A DNA stretch of 10,244 bases from Oscillospiraceae bacterium (lineage in GTDB: Bacteria > Bacillota_A > Clostridia > Oscillospirales > Oscillospiraceae). Where the stretch lies: NCBI GenBank assembly GCA_017415945.1, contig JAFQDR010000009.1:1-10244 (forward strand), read 5' to 3'. The notes under the pieces are model-generated. The model did no database searches and was not told the DNA's origin. It was given only the letters and a program-made list of their open reading frames with translations. This document shows positions 7,354 to 10,244 of this stretch, in pieces (position 1 is the first letter of the stretch; every line of letters begins with the position of its first letter). The position numbers and the translations under genes are program-made.

Positions 7354-7502
7354 ACGAACACCTCCCTAATATATTGTATAAGACGTTTTTGATACCATTA
7401 AAGTTCCTATTTTGCGCCTAGCGACAGCGATTACATCTCGCGGACCTTTTCATCTATATATCTCGCAAAAAATGCCATTTGGTTTCATGATTTCCATTAC
7501 TC
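7354..7502 (-). promoter_or_regulatory. Long 5' leader of the serpin operon, possible dispersed-repeat remnant
   Basis: About 150 nt separate the predicted start of transcription (near 7503) from the SH3-lipoprotein ATG. The leader holds a 15-codon frame starting near 7497 (MEIMKPNGIFCEIYR) without a ribosome binding site. It also has two copies of GCGAGAT spaced about 25 nt apart (near 7460 and 7436), and GCGA/TCGC short inverted elements. I do not recognise a known riboswitch. It may be a regulatory leader or the residue of an intergenic repeat. Confidence 0.3.
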
Positions 7503-7509
7503 ACAAATA

Positions 7510-7538
7510 ATTATATCATATTTTTTCTGCGCTGTATA
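7510..7538 (-). promoter_or_regulatory. Extended -10 promoter of the lipoprotein/serpin operon
   Basis: Reading the minus strand, TATACA (7538-7533) is followed after exactly 17 nt by a perfect TATAAT (7515-7510). A TG at the extended -10 position gives TGATATAAT. Transcription should begin near 7503 and run into the SH3-lipoprotein, serpin and small lipoprotein genes. It lies just downstream of the terminator of the preceding unit, so the serpin operon is probably independently transcribed. Confidence 0.75.
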
Positions 7539-7567
7539 GATTTTGATCGTATTTTAGGCAGGTGACG

Positions 7568-7607
7568 AAATATAAAGCACCGACAGCTCATAATGAACCA
7601 TCGGTGC
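7568..7607 (-). terminator. Rho-independent terminator after KPVIYLYP-domain gene
   Basis: On the minus strand, GCACCGATGGTTCA pairs with TGAGCTGTCGGTGC around a TTA loop. This 14-bp stem with a few G-U pairs spans 7577-7607. It is followed by TTTATATTT (7568-7576). It starts 21 nt past the stop of the upstream gene and separates the two minus-strand units. Confidence 0.8.
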
Positions 7608-7628
7608 ATCGGTATGTTGGCATATGAA

Positions 7629-8165
7629 TCAATTCACTTTCGCGCCGCCCCATTCGATGACGGTAAAACCATCACGTTCGGGCGCAGTCAGATTCTGCGG
7701 TTTGATAGCTATTTCTTCGTCCAGTGCCTGCCATGCCATGAATACGCGGATCACGGTGTCGGGTGTCGGCGTGACAGTCAGTTTCGCATTGTCGGTGTAC
7801 ACATCGCTCTGGAAGGAGATGAAATTGTATGCGTTATTCTCCATCTGCGGCAGCCAGAAGATGATGAATTCGTTGGCTTCACGTTCACTCAGACCGAGCT
7901 TTGAGAGCGCATCCTCAAGGAATACGGCAGTATCTTCACCTCTCACACAGAAGCCTTCGGTGAAGTCATAGCGCACATCCGATTTGCCTTCCCAGAATAG
8001 GCAGTAGTATTCGCGTCCATTTGTGTCATGAAGCGTGCCATCGGGAGATGCGGTGACTGTCCAGCCGTTTTTATAGACAGGATAGGTGGATGTAAGCGTG
8101 CCAATATAGTCGAGGGTTACATTGATTTCGGTTGCTTCTTCGGGATAGAGGTAGATCACCGGCTT
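7629..8165 (-). repeat. Duplicated KPVIYLYP domain, copy A
   Basis: This 537-bp segment, including the stop codon, encodes residues 190-367. It corresponds residue for residue with 9584-10120. Invariant blocks include KPVIYLYP, GWTVTA, PDGTL, NGREYYCL, GEDTAVFLE, EREANEFII, WLPQME, TPTPD, RVFMAW and EWGGAKV. Confidence 0.85.
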
Positions 8166-8732
8166 GTAGTCGGCATTGGGATCGATCTCATAATCACTCT
8201 CGCTGATGGTAAGCATGTCCACTTCGATTTTGTGGGTTTCGGAATCGTAGTAGGTGTTTTCGTAAGTAATACTCACCTGATCGCCGACACACCAATCCGT
8301 GTCAAGCGCACCGTTGACCTTGATCTGATACGGCATGGGAACTACGTTCTGTGCGAAGAAGCAGTTCGAGTAGATTTCCGTAATGATGATGTCTCTGATG
8401 ATGTTATCCCGATCCATGCGTGTGGAATCGTTTTTCTCCATCCATTCATCGGTGTATTCAAGGTGACGTTTGCCGAAACGTGCGGATTCACGCTCCCACA
8501 GCTCATCGATGGATTTGTTGCGGTCGGAAAAACCGTAAAAACGCACTTCGTCGTACACGCCCGGTCCGTCGTCGCCTACATCGTAAAGCTTGTGCCAATC
8601 CACAATCTTATATGTCAGCGCAACCCACTCCCGTGTGCCTCCGTCATCATACGAGCCCATCGGAATCGGTACAAAAAAGATTGCAAGTAGAACAACCACG
8701 CCAGCGATGGGTATCCATATTTTCTTTTTCAT
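7629..8732 (-). CDS. Membrane-anchored protein with C-terminal KPVIYLYP domain (paralogue A)
   Basis: A 367-residue exported protein of unknown function. An N-terminal hydrophobic segment (about 5-22, IWIPIAGVVVLLAIFFV) has no lipobox Cys, so it is an uncleaved anchor or signal peptide. Residues 25-110 include YDDGGTREWVALTYKIVDWHKLY and KSIDELWE, a pattern I associate with secreted hypotheticals of gut Clostridia. Residues about 115-185 look like a small OB-type beta domain (IIITEIYSNCFFAQN, WCVGDQVSITYEN). The C-terminal 178 residues (190-367) start KPVIYLYP and end EWGGAKVN, and align without gaps to the end of the partial gene at 9584, with about two-thirds identity by hand. AGGAGG, 7 nt before ATG, is set right behind the upstream stop (TGAGGAGG), with 12 nt between genes. 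No catalytic motif is recognised. Confidence 0.85.
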   Translation of the reverse strand: MKKKIWIPIAGVVVLLAIFFVPIPMGSYDDGGTREWVALTYKIVDWHKLYDVGDDGPGVYDEVRFYGFSDRNKSIDELWERESARFGKRHLEYTDEWMEKNDSTRMDRDNIIRDIIITEIYSNCFFAQNVVPMPYQIKVNGALDTDWCVGDQVSITYENTYYDSETHKIEVDMLTISESDYEIDPNADYKPVIYLYPEEATEINVTLDYIGTLTSTYPVYKNGWTVTASPDGTLHDTNGREYYCLFWEGKSDVRYDFTEGFCVRGEDTAVFLEDALSKLGLSEREANEFIIFWLPQMENNAYNFISFQSDVYTDNAKLTVTPTPDTVIRVFMAWQALDEEIAIKPQNLTAPERDGFTVIEWGGAKVN

Positions 8733-8744
8733 TCACATACCTCC

Positions 8745-9587
8745 TCAGTCATAGAGAAATTCATAATCCGGCAGGGCTTTCCACTCCTCGGTCGCGGTCA
8801 GAGTGTCACTGATTTCCCTGCAGACATCCAGAAAGTTCTGACCTTTTTTGTTGTCCGCTTGATAGGAAAGCGAGATATCTTCCGCACGAATGGTTCGCTC
8901 CTCCTCGCCGATACGAACCGTCAGAATCAAACTCATCGGCGGCTCAGATGCGGCACCGTTTCCGTAAGGGTTATAGAGATAGGGATATTCACCGATGTCG
9001 AGATCGCGGAGCATTTCATATATCTGCTTTGTCGTCTCTTCCGACAAGTAGCAGGTGGTCACATAATCTTCGGGATGTGTGGCATCGGTGGTCTTCACCA
9101 GCTTGCCGGTCTTGCTGTCGTAGGAGCTGACTCCGTAGCAGTTCCAGGTCAGCGCAAAGGAGAAGTCCTCGGGTATGGTTTCGGGAAGGATTTCAAGCCC
9201 CGTAGGGTCTGCACCGTCCCACCAGCCAAGCTCGGTGAGTGAGGTCAGCACCTCTGCCGGAATATCGTCAATGTCTCCGTCTTTCAGCTTGAATATCGCA
9301 TACGCGCCGGTCTTACCGGGATAGGATTCGTTGATGCCGTTGTGCAGGACAAGAACCTCATCTCCGTTTTCGAGACCGTTGAACAGCCCGGGTTTATTCT
9401 TCGGATTGCCCATATTGATGGGGGAATTATCACGGATGAGCATATAACTGCCGTGGCTGGATATCAGCACTCTGCCTGTGGAGAAACCGAGGGAGTTTGC
9501 ATTCATATACACGATTGAGCCTCCAATCAAGAGGACAAGTGCAAGAACAATGCAGATGGGTATAAATACTCTTTTTTTGATTCTCAT
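8745..9587 (-). CDS. Membrane-anchored extracytoplasmic protein, unknown function
   Basis: A 280-residue protein with an N-terminal anchor (about residues 7-27, VFIPICIVLALVLLIGGSIVY) after a basic start, then a large outside domain. The first half is beta-rich (GRVLISSHGSYMLIRDNS, NGDEVLVLHNGIN, YAIFKLKDGDIDDIP), reminiscent of OB-type domains. The second half has YLSEETTKQIYEMLRDLDIGEYPYLYNPYG and LILTVRIGEEERTI. I cannot assign a function. I start at 9587 because its ATG overlaps the upstream stop (ATGA), with GGAGG 12 nt before; an ATG at 9608 has no ribosome binding site. It lies between the two KPVIYLYP paralogues but does not carry that domain. The next gene follows after 12 nt, so all three are probably co-transcribed and may act together. 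Confidence 0.8.
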   Translation of the reverse strand: MRIKKRVFIPICIVLALVLLIGGSIVYMNANSLGFSTGRVLISSHGSYMLIRDNSPINMGNPKNKPGLFNGLENGDEVLVLHNGINESYPGKTGAYAIFKLKDGDIDDIPAEVLTSLTELGWWDGADPTGLEILPETIPEDFSFALTWNCYGVSSYDSKTGKLVKTTDATHPEDYVTTCYLSEETTKQIYEMLRDLDIGEYPYLYNPYGNGAASEPPMSLILTVRIGEEERTIRAEDISLSYQADNKKGQNFLDVCREISDTLTATEEWKALPDYEFLYD

Positions 9588-10120
9588 TTTACTTTCGCAC
9601 CTCCCCATTCCACAACGGTAAATCCGCTTCTTTCAAAGCCCGAAAATTCCTGCGGCTCAACCTCTACTGCCGTATCAAGCGGTTTCCAAGCCATAAATAC
9701 ACGGAGTAGGCTGTCGGGAGTGGGTGTGATATTCAGTTCTGCCGAATCGGTGTAAGCGTCCGCTTGGAAGGCGATCAGGTTGTATGGATTCTGCTCCATC
9801 TGCGGCAGCCAGTAAATGATGAATTCGTTTGCTTCACGTTCCGTCAGACCGATCTTGGCAAGTACATTTTCAAGGAATACGGCGGTGTCCTCGCCCTTTA
9901 CACAGAAGCCGCGGCTGAAATCGTACTGCGCGTGGGTTTCGCCCTCCCAGTACAGACAGTAATACTCGCGTCCGTTTGCATCGGTCAGCGTTCCATCTGG
10001 ATGTGCAGTTACCGTCCATCCATCGTGATAGGCAGGGTAGGTACAGGTGAGTTCCCCATCCAATTTCAGCTTCACGGTTACTTCGGTTTCTTCGGTGGGA
10101 TAGAGATAGATCACCGGCTT
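9584..10120 (-). repeat. Duplicated KPVIYLYP domain, copy B
   Basis: This is the partner of the segment at 7629-8165, of the same 537-bp length with no gaps needed. By hand count about 118 of 178 residues are identical. The central and C-terminal blocks are best conserved; the linkers around residues 18-24 and 148-163 of the domain are most diverged. Confidence 0.85.
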
Positions 10121-10244
10121 TTCGGCGCATATGATTTCGTCGGGATTGTACATCTCCTGAATGTTTCCGTAGACGTCTACGGTTACAGTCATATGATACA
10201 GGTTTTCATTCTCTCGGCGGGACATGGACACAGTCCAGATTCCG
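9584..10244 (-). CDS. KPVIYLYP-domain protein, C-terminal part (paralogue B, 5' end outside window)
   Basis: The frame stays open to the window edge (GIWTVSMSRRENENLYHMTVTVDVYG), and neither GTG 10231 nor ATG 10225 has a ribosome binding site. The gene therefore begins beyond the window. The visible part has a short beta segment, then the 178-residue KPVIYLYP domain found in the gene at 7629. The domain is strand-rich with conserved Trp, Tyr and Cys residues and contains PDGTL, NGREYYCL, GFCVKGEDTAVFLE and WLPQME. Function is unknown. Its last codons (EWGGAKVK then TGA) include the GGGGAGG that serves the next gene, and the stop overlaps that gene's ATG. Confidence 0.8.
   Translation of the reverse strand, partial: GIWTVSMSRRENENLYHMTVTVDVYGNIQEMYNPDEIICAEKPVIYLYPTEETEVTVKLKLDGELTCTYPAYHDGWTVTAHPDGTLTDANGREYYCLYWEGETHAQYDFSRGFCVKGEDTAVFLENVLAKIGLTEREANEFIIYWLPQMEQNPYNLIAFQADAYTDSAELNITPTPDSLLRVFMAWKPLDTAVEVEPQEFSGFERSGFTVVEWGGAKVK

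Noticed and set aside
8028..8690. 220-residue open frame on the plus strand
   Set aside because: It is antisense to the KPVIYLYP-domain gene, has no ribosome binding site and no recognisable motif; it is a codon-bias shadow.
9588..9608. Upstream ATG at 9608 adding seven residues to the 280-residue protein
   Set aside because: No ribosome binding site precedes it; the ATG at 9587 overlaps the upstream stop and has GGAGG before it.
1..10244. CRISPR array, tRNA, rRNA, insertion sequence or integrase
   Set aside because: No regularly spaced repeats, no tRNA-like cloverleaf and no transposase or recombinase motif was seen on either strand.

Overview
The window looks like chromosome or integrated accessory DNA of a gut-type, low-to-mid GC Firmicute (Clostridia, possibly Oscillospiraceae/Lachnospiraceae). 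This rests on strong AGGAGG ribosome binding sites, short TTGACA/TATAAT-type promoters, TTG starts, Clostridia-like lipoprotein signal peptides, and protein families common there: UvrX/YqjW-type Y-family polymerase with YolD, AAA ATPase with DUF4143, and a secreted serpin. No rRNA, tRNA, CRISPR, integrase or transposase was seen. The species is not determined.

The layout is two convergent halves meeting at a perfect 14-bp hairpin near 4439-4475. The plus-strand half (1-4331) holds three units. (i) The end of an unrecognised gene is coupled by ATGA overlap to a five-helix membrane protein and closed by a rho-independent terminator. (ii) A DUF4143-type AAA ATPase has its own extended -10 promoter. 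(iii) A translesion polymerase/YolD pair overlaps by TTGA; the polymerase carries a beta-clamp binding motif, and a small inverted repeat lies just upstream.

The minus-strand half (10244 down to 4478) encodes exported or membrane-anchored proteins in two transcription units. The upstream unit has two paralogues sharing a 178-residue C-terminal domain that begins KPVIYLYP and ends EWGGAKV. They flank an unrelated membrane-anchored 280-residue protein, and the unit ends in a strong terminator at 7577-7607. The downstream unit has its own extended -10 promoter and a leader of about 150 nt. It encodes an SH3-domain lipoprotein, a serpin lipoprotein and a small lipoprotein.

The most interesting content is the minus-strand surface-protein cluster: a tethered bacterial serpin with an atypical reactive loop, beside duplicated secreted proteins of unknown function. 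All functional links between these genes are inference from co-orientation and spacing.
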